This document shows, piece after piece, positions 1-8,745 of a DNA stretch of 64,000 bases. Under the pieces are notes generated by a model. It did not search any database. It worked only from the letters and a program-made list of their open reading frames with translations, and was not told where the DNA came from. Position 1 is the first letter of the stretch, and each line of letters opens with the position of its first letter. Where the stretch lies: positions 558,001-622,000 of the forward strand of contig NZ_JAQTIG010000001.1 of assembly GCF_029433515.1 (NCBI RefSeq), written 5' to 3'. The stretch comes from Lactobacillus sp. ESL0679 (GTDB taxonomy: Bacteria > Bacillota > Bacilli > Lactobacillales > Lactobacillaceae). The position numbers and the translations under genes are program-made.

Positions 1-163
1 TTGCATTGTTTCCTTTTGTATCAGCTTTTGTTAATTATATATTCATTAATTATCATCATATAATTATGAATTATTGATATAGTTATTCAACTGATATTTA
101 TCATCTAAGTAAGCTAAATAATTAAATAACATTTATGCAAAATAAGATAGGATGATGTTTACG

Positions 164-730
164 ATGACAAATAAAACAAATACGGACGATCTAACTAGTT
201 TAGTCAATACAATCATTAAGGACAATTCATATCCTTGTGACAATGAATTGTCAGAAAAAGAAAAAGAAGCATTAATTATCAAGCTTAAGAAATTGAATAA
301 AAATTCTGGTAATTTGAACGAAGTTTTGCAAATCGTCAATGCTTTTTATAAGGATAAAATCGCACGGCAATTAAAATCAATTGATATCAATTCTTCTTTA
401 ATTTTTGAAATGCTGCAACATGAGGTGGTTTCAGCAACCAGGCTTCACGCATTTTTGTTAGATTTAGCTGAACAAGAAGGCTTTTCAACCAAAGGTATTG
501 AGAAAATCAACCACTACTTTATCGAAACCAATGATTATGGTAACAATACTGATTTTATAACGATGTCTTCATTCGATGTAATCGATGCAATCAAACGTAC
601 GAAGTCAGATTACTTAGATCATGCTCCGCAAATTTTTAAGCACCACCGCAATCAGCATGTTGACTGCAGTTCAAAGTCCACCAACGGAAAGAAAAAAATA
701 AACAACATTATCAAGTTAAGCGATTATTAA
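164..730 (+). CDS. Hypothetical protein, about 188 aa
   Basis: I do not recognise this protein. It is charged and mostly helical-looking, with no signal peptide or membrane segment; the first half is Lys/Glu-rich and the tail is basic (KKK near the C-terminus). ATG codons occur at 152, 155 and 164; I favour 164 because an AGGATG sequence at 150-155 can act as ribosome binding site for it, while nothing suitable precedes 152. The gene stands alone and is followed by a strong terminator. A role cannot be assigned from sequence; the size and charge would also fit a small regulatory or immunity protein, but no motif supports that. Confidence 0.6.
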   Translation: MTNKTNTDDLTSLVNTIIKDNSYPCDNELSEKEKEALIIKLKKLNKNSGNLNEVLQIVNAFYKDKIARQLKSIDINSSLIFEMLQHEVVSATRLHAFLLDLAEQEGFSTKGIEKINHYFIETNDYGNNTDFITMSSFDVIDAIKRTKSDYLDHAPQIFKHHRNQHVDCSSKSTNGKKKINNIIKLSDY

Positions 731-734
731 TTTT

Positions 735-761
735 AGCAAGAGATATTATCTCTTGCTTTTT
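735..761 (+). terminator. Intrinsic terminator
   Basis: Perfect inverted repeat AGCAAGAGATA/TATCTCTTGCT followed by a run of five T, 4 nt after the stop codon of the unknown gene. A Noc-like palindrome starts immediately after the T-run. Confidence 0.85.
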
Positions 762-775
762 ATTTCCTGGGAAAT
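762..775. promoter_or_regulatory. Candidate Noc-binding site 1
   Basis: ATTTCCTGGGAAAT matches the B. subtilis Noc site ATTTCCCGGGAAAT at 13 of 14 positions. It directly abuts the terminator ending at 761. Confidence 0.6.
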
Positions 776-853
776 AATTTTGCTTAGCAGTAATTTAATT
801 AGTGTTAAAATGAAATTTATAAGCACAATTTAAGTAGTGGAGGCATAATAGTA

Positions 854-2722
854 ATGAGCTTAAGACGTCAATGGAAATTTATCCTTGTATTAATTGCTGG
901 TGTAATTGGTCTTATCTGTCAATTTGTTTTTAAAACCAAAAGTTTATTTCAAATTGGCAGTTTGCAATTTCCCATTCAAACAATTTTAATTGATATTATT
1001 GGTGTTATGATGGCGATTTCCTTATTAATGGAAATTGTCAATGACTTTAAGACTGGTCGCTATGGCGTTGACATTCTCGCTGTAATTGCTGTTGTTTCAA
1101 CCATTTTAATTGGTGACCAGTGGGCAGAGTGGATGATTTTAATCATGATGACTGGTGGCGAAACACTAGAAGATTACGCAACTGGGCAAGCTGACAAGGA
1201 ACTACGATCACTGTTAAGCAACTCGCCAAGTATTGCTAACAAGATTGTTAATAACAAACTCGTTTCTGTCGATGTTGAACAATTAAAACCTGGTGATCAC
1301 GTTTTGATCAAGCCTGGTGAGCAAGTACCCGTTGACGGTAAGGTGGTTAAAGGCTCGTCTAGCTTTGACCAATCCTCATTGACTGGTGAATCTGTCCCTG
1401 TTGCTAAACAACTCGGTGACGAGTTAATGTCGGGATCAATTAATGGTAGTGATGCCGTCGAGATGAGCGTTACTAAAAAGGCTAGCGATTCCGAATATCA
1501 AACGATCGTATCTTTAGTCAAGTCTTCGCAAGCGCAACCTGCAAAATTTGTCAAAATGGCCGATCGCTATGCTGTTCCATTTACTATTATTTCCTTAGTA
1601 ATCGGGATCAGTGCTTGGATTCATTCAGGAAATCCCGTCAACTTTGCGGAAGTTATGGTTGTGGCTTCCCCATGTCCGTTATTAATTGCGGCGCCCGTTG
1701 CCCTAGTTTCCGGCATGAGTTCAATGTCCAAGCACCACATCATCGTTAAATCAGGCCCAACTCTAGAAAAATTGGCTACAGCCAAGACGTTTGCCTTCGA
1801 TAAAACCGGTACTTTAACAGAAAACCAATTAGTTATTGACGCAATTGTTCCTTCTCCTGACAGTGATTTTGACGAAAAAACTTTACAAAGTTATGCTGCT
1901 AGTGTCGAACAACAATCAGGTCATATCATCGCTAATTCTTTAGTTAACGTAACAAACAAGCAGCTCATTAAACCTGCAACTAATATTAAGGAAACAACTA
2001 GTGAGGGAATTAGCGGCAAGGTTGAAAATTACGTTGTTAAAGTTGGTAAATTACGTTATGTTGCTCCTGATGAAAAAATTAACGCGGTTAATTCTACCGC
2101 TGTTTATGTTTCAATTGATAATCAATATGCAGGCTATATCACTTTCAAAGACCAATTACGGCCAGAAAGTGCGACAACAGTTGCTCGCCTGAAGCGGCAA
2201 GGTGGCGAGCACATTATGATGCTTACTGGCGACCACAAAGATGTTGCCGACAAGATTGGTAAAGAAGTTGGCGTAGACGATGTTCGTTCCGAACTTTTGC
2301 CAGCACAAAAAATCCAGGCAATCAAAGAAGTGCCTCAAGCAAATCGGCCAGTTGTCATGACTGGCGATGGCGTTAATGATGCGCCAAGCTTAACTGCGGC
2401 CGACGTCGGTATTGCAATGGGTGCCAAGGGTGCATCTGCTGCGAGTGAAAGTGCTGATGTCGTCATTATGGTCAACGACTTATCTAAAGTTAACGATGCC
2501 GTTGCAATTTCCAAACATACAATGAAAGTAGCGAATGTTGACGTTTTAACAGCTATTAGTATTGTAATTATTATTGAACTAATTGCCTTCACCGGTGTTA
2601 TCCCAGCATTCTGGGGTGCCATCCTGCAGGAATGTGTTGACATGATTTCAATTAGTTTAGCTTTATTGGCCAAAACTAAACCTAAAAATCCTAAGCAAAC
2701 AGGTTTAGTTGCAGATAAATAA
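854..2722 (+). CDS. Heavy-metal translocating P-type (P1B-like) ATPase, 622 aa
   Basis: Membrane pump that would export a divalent metal using ATP. Visible motifs are TGES (about residue 177, actuator), SPCP in the transport helix (about 270), the phosphorylation motif DKTGTLT (about 316) and TGDGVNDAP (about 502), with membrane segments at the N-terminus, before and around SPCP, and at the C-terminus. It has no N-terminal metal-binding (CXXC) domain. Two usual P1B features are altered: the nucleotide-domain HP dipeptide reads SGHIIAN, and the last helix reads QECVD where cobalt-type pumps have HEGG(T) and zinc/cadmium pumps a single Asp. The metal is therefore uncertain. The gene is monocistronic, with an NBS-like palindrome just upstream. 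Confidence 0.9.
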   Translation: MSLRRQWKFILVLIAGVIGLICQFVFKTKSLFQIGSLQFPIQTILIDIIGVMMAISLLMEIVNDFKTGRYGVDILAVIAVVSTILIGDQWAEWMILIMMTGGETLEDYATGQADKELRSLLSNSPSIANKIVNNKLVSVDVEQLKPGDHVLIKPGEQVPVDGKVVKGSSSFDQSSLTGESVPVAKQLGDELMSGSINGSDAVEMSVTKKASDSEYQTIVSLVKSSQAQPAKFVKMADRYAVPFTIISLVIGISAWIHSGNPVNFAEVMVVASPCPLLIAAPVALVSGMSSMSKHHIIVKSGPTLEKLATAKTFAFDKTGTLTENQLVIDAIVPSPDSDFDEKTLQSYAASVEQQSGHIIANSLVNVTNKQLIKPATNIKETTSEGISGKVENYVVKVGKLRYVAPDEKINAVNSTAVYVSIDNQYAGYITFKDQLRPESATTVARLKRQGGEHIMMLTGDHKDVADKIGKEVGVDDVRSELLPAQKIQAIKEVPQANRPVVMTGDGVNDAPSLTAADVGIAMGAKGASAASESADVVIMVNDLSKVNDAVAISKHTMKVANVDVLTAISIVIIIELIAFTGVIPAFWGAILQECVDMISISLALLAKTKPKNPKQTGLVADK

Positions 2723-2784
2723 TTTTTAAGATACACTTTTATTTAATTAAATATTTTTAGTGGTTGGAGTTTTATTACCAAAAT

Positions 2785-2837
2785 AAAAACTTTCAAGATT
2801 TGCTCTTTTGGGTCAAAGAGCTGCTTGGAAGTTTTTT
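2785..2837 (+). terminator. Long hairpin, terminator or leader element
   Basis: A two-part stem: outer AAAAACTTTCAAG (2785-2797) pairs with CTTGGAAGTTTTT (2824-2836), inner GCTCTTT (2802-2808) pairs with AAAGAGC (2815-2821), followed by a T-run. It can terminate the ATPase transcript. It ends only 24 nt before the antiporter start, so it could also lie in that gene's leader. Confidence 0.65.
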
Positions 2838-2860
2838 GTTTACTCAAAGAAAGGAATATT

Positions 2861-4009
2861 ATGACTTTTTTAGGAGAATTAATTTTAATCTTATTTAGTT
2901 CCATTATTTTTGGACAAATATTTACACGATTAAAAATGCCTACAGTGATTGGGCAGCTACTTTCGGGAATTTTACTTGGGCCAGCCTTACTTAATTGGAT
3001 TAAACCAGATAATTTAATCAGTCTTTTTTCACAATTCGGGATAATTTTATTAATGTTTTTAGCCGGATTAGAAAGTAACCTTGAACTACTTAAAAAATAT
3101 TTCAAATTAAGTTTTACTATCGCTACGACTGGTGTAATTTTGCCAATCACATTTATTGGACTTGCTAGTTATCTATTCGGAATGTCCATACTAGAAGCGA
3201 CTTTTATTGGCATTGTTTTTTCTGCTACTAGCGTTTCGATCTCTGTAGTTGTCTTACAAGAACAGGGTCAGCTGCATAGTCGTGCTGGGACAGCTATTTT
3301 AGGTGCAGCTATTTTTGACGACATTTTAGCAGTAGTTGTGCTTAGTCTTTTTACCGCATTCAGCCATTCAGGAGAAAATAATGGTCCTACTACTAATATT
3401 TTTATAAATTTTGCTTTAGAAATTGGATACTTTGGCTTTATCTGGTTAATTTATCGACTAACACCAAAATTAATGCAACTCACTAGCAAAATGACAGTGA
3501 ATCATGCAAGCGATATTGCAGCGTTAAGTCTTGTTCTAATGCTTGCTTGGACTGCCGATTATGTAGGATTATCAGATGTAATTGGTGCTTTCTTTGGCGG
3601 ACTTGCTCTTAGACAAACCCCTCAACACCAAAAAATTCAGCGATCAATCAATACCATTGGTTATGCCATTTTTATTCCCGTCTTTTTCACTAATATTGGA
3701 TTAGCAATTACCTTTAACAGTTTTCAGCAGAATTTAGTTTTTATCATCGTGCTAACTATTTTAGCAATTATTTCTAAATTTTGGGCGGGAAAATATAGCG
3801 GCGAGTTATTCGGCTTTAGCAAAAATGAAGGCAATATTGTAGGTGCAGGTATGATCTCTCGAGGCGAAGTAGCTTTAATTGTAGCCCAACTTGGTCAGAG
3901 TAGTCACTTAGTATCACAGGATATATATTCCAGCCTAATTGTCATCATTATTATTACAACAATCTTATCGCCATTTATTTTGAATCATTTTATCCAAAAT
4001 AATCAATAA
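2861..4009 (+). CDS. CPA2 family cation:proton antiporter, 382 aa
   Basis: Integral membrane exchanger of Na+ or K+ for H+ (KefB/NapA family, Pfam Na_H_Exchanger). About a dozen hydrophobic segments run through the whole protein, with the family pattern GQLLSGILLGP near residue 30 and the charged pair FDDILA near 155. There is no cytoplasmic TrkA/RCK domain, unlike the antiporter at 59.6 kb. I chose ATG 2861 because AAAGAAAGGA lies just before it; the longer frame starts at a TTG inside the preceding hairpin. Its 3' end overlaps the convergent CPBP gene by 45 nt. Confidence 0.87.
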   Translation: MTFLGELILILFSSIIFGQIFTRLKMPTVIGQLLSGILLGPALLNWIKPDNLISLFSQFGIILLMFLAGLESNLELLKKYFKLSFTIATTGVILPITFIGLASYLFGMSILEATFIGIVFSATSVSISVVVLQEQGQLHSRAGTAILGAAIFDDILAVVVLSLFTAFSHSGENNGPTTNIFINFALEIGYFGFIWLIYRLTPKLMQLTSKMTVNHASDIAALSLVLMLAWTADYVGLSDVIGAFFGGLALRQTPQHQKIQRSINTIGYAIFIPVFFTNIGLAITFNSFQQNLVFIIVLTILAIISKFWAGKYSGELFGFSKNEGNIVGAGMISRGEVALIVAQLGQSSHLVSQDIYSSLIVIIIITTILSPFILNHFIQNNQ

Positions 4010-4681
4010 GTAAGGTAGCGAATTGTAAAACATATGTGTCAACATAGAATAGCGCAAGTCCTTAGTGCTCGTATAAACCCACGCTAAAATGCATCCCAAA
4101 GCCCAATAGATAATGATAAATTTAGTAATGCTGGGATCATGCATATAACCAAATACGAACCCACTGAAAATTATCCCTAGCCATTTGCTTATCTTACTTT
4201 CTTTCATAAAAAAAGTGTTGAAAAACAAACCACGGAAAATCGTTTCTTCACAGATTGGCGCAATTATGCAAACCATTGGGATAAATAAGCCCCCTGCTTG
4301 TAGCGAAATTTTGTCTAACGTTGCTTGATTAGCAGAAGTATTCTGCGATGTTACGCCCAACAAAATTTGTAACGTATAGCTGCAAACAACAATTAAAATT
4401 AAGCTAAATAACATGATTAATAGACGATGGCCATCCCAATGTGGAGATTGGTTAAAGCCCCAATTATTCTCTATTTTTAACTGTCTTTGATATAAATATA
4501 AAATGAATGCCAACACTAAAATCGTTGCAATCGCGGTCAAAATAATCAGCATTACATAATTAATATGCAACAGTTTTTCCAATTGGTGCGGGAAAAAGTA
4601 AAAGTACTCCAAAATTTGGTAACTAGCAAATGCTAAAATGATACCAGCAATATTTCCTAGCCAATTAAACAGTTTTTTCAT
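3965..4681 (-). CDS. CPBP family intramembrane metalloprotease, 238 aa
   Basis: Membrane protein of the CAAX-protease/bacteriocin-processing (CPBP, Abi) family. Six or more hydrophobic segments; the catalytic signature CEETIFRG sits near residue 145, followed by FGYMHD supplying the second-motif histidine and a third-motif histidine in LTHMFYN near the end. Bacterial members act in protein maturation, surface anchoring or self-immunity to bacteriocins; the substrate here is unknown. ATG at 4681 has AAAGGT at proper distance; an upstream TTG overlaps that ribosome site. Convergent with the antiporter and overlapping its last 45 nt. Confidence 0.85.
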   Translation of the reverse strand: MKKLFNWLGNIAGIILAFASYQILEYFYFFPHQLEKLLHINYVMLIILTAIATILVLAFILYLYQRQLKIENNWGFNQSPHWDGHRLLIMLFSLILIVVCSYTLQILLGVTSQNTSANQATLDKISLQAGGLFIPMVCIIAPICEETIFRGLFFNTFFMKESKISKWLGIIFSGFVFGYMHDPSITKFIIIYWALGCILAWVYTSTKDLRYSMLTHMFYNSLPYLLIILDKMIQNKWR

Positions 4682-4767
4682 AATAATCAACCTTTATTCT
4701 CTATGACTTTTCTAAATGTATTCATTATAATAGATTTAACTCATAAAACCTAAAATGGAGATACAGA

Positions 4768-5856
4768 ATGCACTTTTTTCAAATTTTTAGTTCAAATCAG
4801 CCATTTACCTACCTAACGATTCTATTATTCCTCACATTTATCGTATTTTTAACGGCTTGGTTAAAAGAGCCACGACGACTTTTTAATGGGATTTTATTTA
4901 CAACCTTCATTTTAATACTTGGAATTTGGTTTACAGTGTTAATCATTGCTACCAATTTGCAGATTCTAATTAATATTTACATTGTTGTACTGGCGCTTTT
5001 TGTAACGATTATCGTTTTGATGGCTGCTTTTTCCTGGCTCTTCTTTTTATGGAATGCTTATTTTGTTTGGCAACGCGAAAGCCACACATTGCCTAATTTG
5101 TTAACCCTCTTTATTGGTCTAGCTTTAATTATTGTTTGGGCGATTGCATTAATTGGCCCATTTAAAGCTGCACCAAATTGGCTAAAAGCCTTGCTTTACG
5201 CTACACCAGCTGTCGTTTTGTATTTATTACTGGTTGCTTACAACTTTCTGGTGAACTTAGCACTCTACCAACTTGTACCACGGCAGTATAATCAAGACTA
5301 CCTAATCGTTTTGGGTGCTGGACTATATAACGGTGAGACAGTGACACCCCTACTTGCCAGCCGCATTAACCGAGCAATTCAATTTGCGCAAAAACAGGTT
5401 GCCAAGGGACGAAAAATGCCTAAATTAATTATGTCTGGTGGTCAAGGCAAAGACGAAAAAATCTCTGAAGCTCAAGCGATGACAGAATATGCTTTAGCCC
5501 GTGGTATTGCACCTGACAACATTCTGCGCGAAGATAAATCTCAGAATACGTATCAGAACATGCTTTTTTCAGCAAAAGTAGCGGCCAAGGACTATGGCAG
5601 TGATAATTATCGGGCTAAATTTTTTAGTAATAATTATCATATTTTTCGGGCTTCTCTTTTTGCCCGAGCTGCTGGACTAAACGCTAACGGTGTCGGCTCA
5701 TATACCAGGTTTTACTTCTTACCCAACGCCATTGTACGCGAATTTGCCGGTGTGCTTGTAATGAACAAAAAACGCCACTTAATAGTTATTACATTAATAT
5801 TGGTAGCATTTATTCTGTTGGCACTTTTTACTGGCTTGAGTCCGGCTCAAAACTAA
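4768..5856 (+). CDS. YdcF/SanA family (DUF218) membrane protein, 362 aa
   Basis: The N-terminal half (residues 1-175) has about five hydrophobic segments. The C-terminal half is a DUF218 domain starting with DYLIVLGAGLYNGE near residue 178, then SGGQGKDE, AMTEYALARGI, EDKSQNTYQNM and NNYHIFRA, the conserved pattern of YdcF/ElyC/SanA proteins; a final hydrophobic segment ends it. Family members influence envelope and peptidoglycan homeostasis; the enzymatic activity is not defined. Divergent from the CPBP gene across an 86-nt gap and followed by a hairpin. Confidence 0.82.
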   Translation: MHFFQIFSSNQPFTYLTILLFLTFIVFLTAWLKEPRRLFNGILFTTFILILGIWFTVLIIATNLQILINIYIVVLALFVTIIVLMAAFSWLFFLWNAYFVWQRESHTLPNLLTLFIGLALIIVWAIALIGPFKAAPNWLKALLYATPAVVLYLLLVAYNFLVNLALYQLVPRQYNQDYLIVLGAGLYNGETVTPLLASRINRAIQFAQKQVAKGRKMPKLIMSGGQGKDEKISEAQAMTEYALARGIAPDNILREDKSQNTYQNMLFSAKVAAKDYGSDNYRAKFFSNNYHIFRASLFARAAGLNANGVGSYTRFYFLPNAIVREFAGVLVMNKKRHLIVITLILVAFILLALFTGLSPAQN

Positions 5857-5870
5857 AGCACACTGCTATT

Positions 5871-5924
5871 TTGAAAGCTTAAAATCATCTTAATTTTAGG
5901 CTTTCAAGCTAGCTACTTTTTTTC
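5871..5924 (+). terminator. Probable terminator
   Basis: Inverted repeat TTGAAAGC-TTAAAAT / ATTTTA-GCTTTCAA at 5871-5907, with a run of seven T at 5918-5924. The distance from stem to T-run is longer than usual. Confidence 0.5.
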
Positions 5925-5979
5925 ATCAATGTTAAACTGATTTTTATTATTACTTTATTAAAGAAACGGACAATTTTAT

Positions 5980-8307
5980 ATGCTGCAATTAAAAGATTTA
6001 CGCAAATCCTACCACGTAGGTGATACCGTCACACATGCACTTAATGATGTTTCGATTTCATTTCGTAATCAAGAATTTGTCGCCATTTTAGGACCGAGTG
6101 GTTCCGGAAAAACAACCATGCTAAACGTTATTGGCGGCCTTGACCGTTATGATTCTGGTGACTTAATTATCAATGGTAAATCAACCAAAAATTTTAAAGA
6201 AACGGATTGGGATGCATACCGTAACAACTCTGTTGGTTTTGTCTTCCAAAATTACAATCTAATCTCGCACCTCTCAATCATCGCCAACGTCGAATTGGGA
6301 ATGAATTTATCTGGTGTCCCCGCTAGTGAACGCCATAAACGCGCAATTGAGGCCTTAACACAAGTTGGTCTGAAAGAACATATTAACAAAAAGCCCAATC
6401 AGTTATCCGGGGGGCAAATGCAACGGGTGGCAATTGCGCGAGCACTAGCTAATAATCCTGATATTTTACTCTGTGATGAACCAACTGGAGCCCTTGATAC
6501 TGAAACTTCTGAGCAAATCATGCAGCTAATTAAGCGGGTTGCCAAAGATCGCTTAGTAATTATGGTGACGCACAACCCTAAATTAGCTGAGGAATATGCT
6601 TCTAGAATTGTTAAATTCCAAGATGGTAAAATTCTCAACGATTCTGACCCTTATGAGCCCAAAAATGAGCAAGATACGTTTAAACTTAAACGCACTAAAA
6701 TGTCTTATTGGAACGCAATTAAATTGAGTTTTACAAATATTATGACTAAAAAAGGCCGCACGACACTGACAGCTTTTGCATCAAGTATCGGGATCATTTC
6801 AATTGCCATCGTTTTAGCGCTATCCAACGGTTTTCAAAAGCAAATTGATACCACAATGAGCAAGGCGTTAGCTAAGTATCCTGTTTCAATTAGCCAAACG
6901 GCAACCAACGCATCAAGCACTAAAAACGATGATTCTGATAAAAATGTCAAGAATCGCGGCTATATTACGGCCAAAGAAAGTGAACTGCAGTCATCTACGC
7001 ACCAAAATAAAATTACGCCTGCATATATTGACTACGTGAAAAAGATTAATCCTGACTACGCTAATAATATTTCTTACCAACGCGGCGTTAATCTCAACTT
7101 ACTGGCTAAAGATGGTCAAAAAATTAAACGAGTTAAATTCTCAACAATTGCTACTAGTGCACAGGAATCCGCATTAGCAGAAGTTCAAGAAAGCAGCGGT
7201 TTCGGTTCAGCCGTTTTCCCAACCACTCTTAAATCAGGAAAAACTTCATTCCTGAAAGATAATTATCAATTACTTAATGGTTCCTGGCCCAAGAAGGCAA
7301 CCGACTTAATCCTGGTAACCAACAATAAGGACACTGTTAATATCAACGTCTTTAAGAACTTAGGTTTCAAAATTAAGAACGGTGAAAAGTTGCCGTTCAA
7401 CAAGTTGCTTGGCAAAGAATACAAAATAATTGATAACGACGATTACTACCAAAAATTGCCAACAGGAATGTTTATTCCACAAAAAGCTGACACAACAATG
7501 TACAACAACAGTAAAACTACGCTACGAGTAGTCGGCATTATTCGACCAAAGAACAAAGATTCACTCGCCCTACTTTCTCCTGGAATTACCTATAGTGACC
7601 AGCTAACGCAACACATCATCAAGTCCAATCAAAATTCTGCAATTGTGAGAGCACAAAAGAAATCTAAGCAGAATGTTATGACTGGACAAAATATGAGTAC
7701 AGCCGAAAAGAAGCAGATGATGCAAGCTATTGGTGGTTCAACTTTGCCAATGGGTATTATGATTTATCCAAATGACTTTAATTCAAAAGATAAAGTCTTA
7801 GATTACCTGGATAAATGGAACAAAGGTAAGAATAAGAAAAACAAAATCATTTATACTGATATGTCGAGTGCTGTTACATCAATGACAGGTGGTTTGCTCA
7901 ACGGAATTACCACAGTTCTTGTAGCCTTTGCCGCAATTTCATTAGTTACATCGATGATTATGATTGGGATTTTAACTTATACTTCCGTTCTTGAGCGAAC
8001 TAAAGAAATCGGTGTGCTCAAAGCTCTAGGAGCTCGGAAGAAAGATATTACCCGTGTTTTCGATGCCGAGACATTTATTTTGGGTGTCTTCTCAGGAGTC
8101 TTAGGAATTATTATCGCCTACCTATTAACCTTCCCAATTAACAGCATCTTGTACAATATCACCGATTTAACAAACGTAGCTCAACTTAATCCAATTCATG
8201 CATTAATTTTGATCATCATTTCAACGATTTTGACTCTGCTTGGCGGCCATCTTCCAGCACGAATGGCAGCTAAAAAGGACGCAGCAATTGCATTAAGAAG
8301 TGAATAA
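5980..8307 (+). CDS. ABC transporter, fused ATPase and FtsX-like permease, 775 aa
   Basis: Residues 1-220 form a LolD/MacB-type ATPase: Walker A GPSGSGKTT near 40, Q-loop FVFQNYNL, signature LSGGQMQRVAIARALA near 142, Walker B ILLCDEPTGALD and H-loop MVTHNP. A first membrane helix lies near 260-280, then a Lys/Asn-rich extracellular domain of about 360 residues, then three helices in an FtsX domain ending in LGGHLPARMAAKKDAAIALRSE. Such exporters move antimicrobial peptides, lipids or lipoproteins or act as mechanotransmitters. In other genomes the two halves are often separate genes; here they are one polypeptide. No two-component system is adjacent, so a BceAB-type sensory role is not indicated. 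Confidence 0.9.
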   Translation: MLQLKDLRKSYHVGDTVTHALNDVSISFRNQEFVAILGPSGSGKTTMLNVIGGLDRYDSGDLIINGKSTKNFKETDWDAYRNNSVGFVFQNYNLISHLSIIANVELGMNLSGVPASERHKRAIEALTQVGLKEHINKKPNQLSGGQMQRVAIARALANNPDILLCDEPTGALDTETSEQIMQLIKRVAKDRLVIMVTHNPKLAEEYASRIVKFQDGKILNDSDPYEPKNEQDTFKLKRTKMSYWNAIKLSFTNIMTKKGRTTLTAFASSIGIISIAIVLALSNGFQKQIDTTMSKALAKYPVSISQTATNASSTKNDDSDKNVKNRGYITAKESELQSSTHQNKITPAYIDYVKKINPDYANNISYQRGVNLNLLAKDGQKIKRVKFSTIATSAQESALAEVQESSGFGSAVFPTTLKSGKTSFLKDNYQLLNGSWPKKATDLILVTNNKDTVNINVFKNLGFKIKNGEKLPFNKLLGKEYKIIDNDDYYQKLPTGMFIPQKADTTMYNNSKTTLRVVGIIRPKNKDSLALLSPGITYSDQLTQHIIKSNQNSAIVRAQKKSKQNVMTGQNMSTAEKKQMMQAIGGSTLPMGIMIYPNDFNSKDKVLDYLDKWNKGKNKKNKIIYTDMSSAVTSMTGGLLNGITTVLVAFAAISLVTSMIMIGILTYTSVLERTKEIGVLKALGARKKDITRVFDAETFILGVFSGVLGIIIAYLLTFPINSILYNITDLTNVAQLNPIHALILIIISTILTLLGGHLPARMAAKKDAAIALRSE

Positions 8308-8319
8308 TTTTAGTAATTT

Positions 8320-8359
8320 AAAGTTATGTTCCATGTGTAACAATGGTCATAACTTTTTT
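8320..8359 (+). terminator. Terminator with parS-like loop
   Basis: AAAGTTATG (8320-8328) pairs with CATAACTTT (8348-8356), followed by further T. The 19-nt loop contains most of a parS-like palindrome. Confidence 0.7.
8327..8342. promoter_or_regulatory. Candidate parS site 1
   Basis: TGTTCCATGTGTAACA, two mismatches to parS TGTTNCACGTGAAACA. It lies in the loop of the terminator after the ABC transporter. Confidence 0.5.
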
Positions 8360-8388
8360 GCTAGTTAATTTTAATAAAGAATACAGCA

Positions 8389-8661
8389 ATGAATAAACAA
8401 GAAAAAACACAACTCCAACGTTATTTAGATAAAAATGGCTTTGTTAAAGCCTGGCCCGGAAAAGCCCATAAACGTCAGCTGATTTTACAATATTTAGCCA
8501 GTAAATTTGAAGCTAACAAAAAGTATTCAGAACCTGAAGTCAATTTGATTTTACGCAAATATATCGATGATTACGTTACTCGTAGACGCGATCTGGTCGA
8601 GGCTCACTTATTAGAGCGGACAGATGACGGCGTTAGTTATTGGCTTAAATCCAGAAAATAA
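8389..8661 (+). CDS. DUF2087 domain protein, 90 aa
   Basis: Small basic protein with the DUF2087 pattern: a helix with RQLILQYLASKFE near residue 30, YSEPEVNLILRKY near 50, then RRDLVEAHLLERTDDGVSYWL to the end. This looks like a winged-helix fold and family members are often attached to or encoded with HTH regulators, so a nucleic-acid or regulatory role is plausible; no target is visible. The ribosome site is poor. No clear terminator separates it from the nagB promoter. Confidence 0.75.
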   Translation: MNKQEKTQLQRYLDKNGFVKAWPGKAHKRQLILQYLASKFEANKKYSEPEVNLILRKYIDDYVTRRRDLVEAHLLERTDDGVSYWLKSRK

Positions 8662-8687
8662 AATTATTTTTTTAGCTCCTTTTTAGG

Positions 8688-8717
8688 TTGACAAATTGGC
8701 ATATACCAATTTATAAT
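8688..8717 (+). promoter_or_regulatory. nagB promoter with embedded operator
   Basis: Consensus TTGACA (8688-8693) and TATAAT (8712-8717) with an 18-nt spacer. The spacer is filled by the inverted repeat AAATTGG-6-CCAATTT (8693-8712). That resembles operators of GntR-family NagR/YvoA regulators of aminosugar use; binding there would block RNA polymerase. Confidence 0.75.
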
Positions 8718-8745
8718 TAATTTATCAAATCTAGGAGGAGCAACT

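Noticed and set aside
2335-2736. Long antisense frames opposite the P-type ATPase, purine permeases, gyrA and gyrB
   Set aside because: They are shadows of conserved coding regions, without ribosome sites or family patterns.
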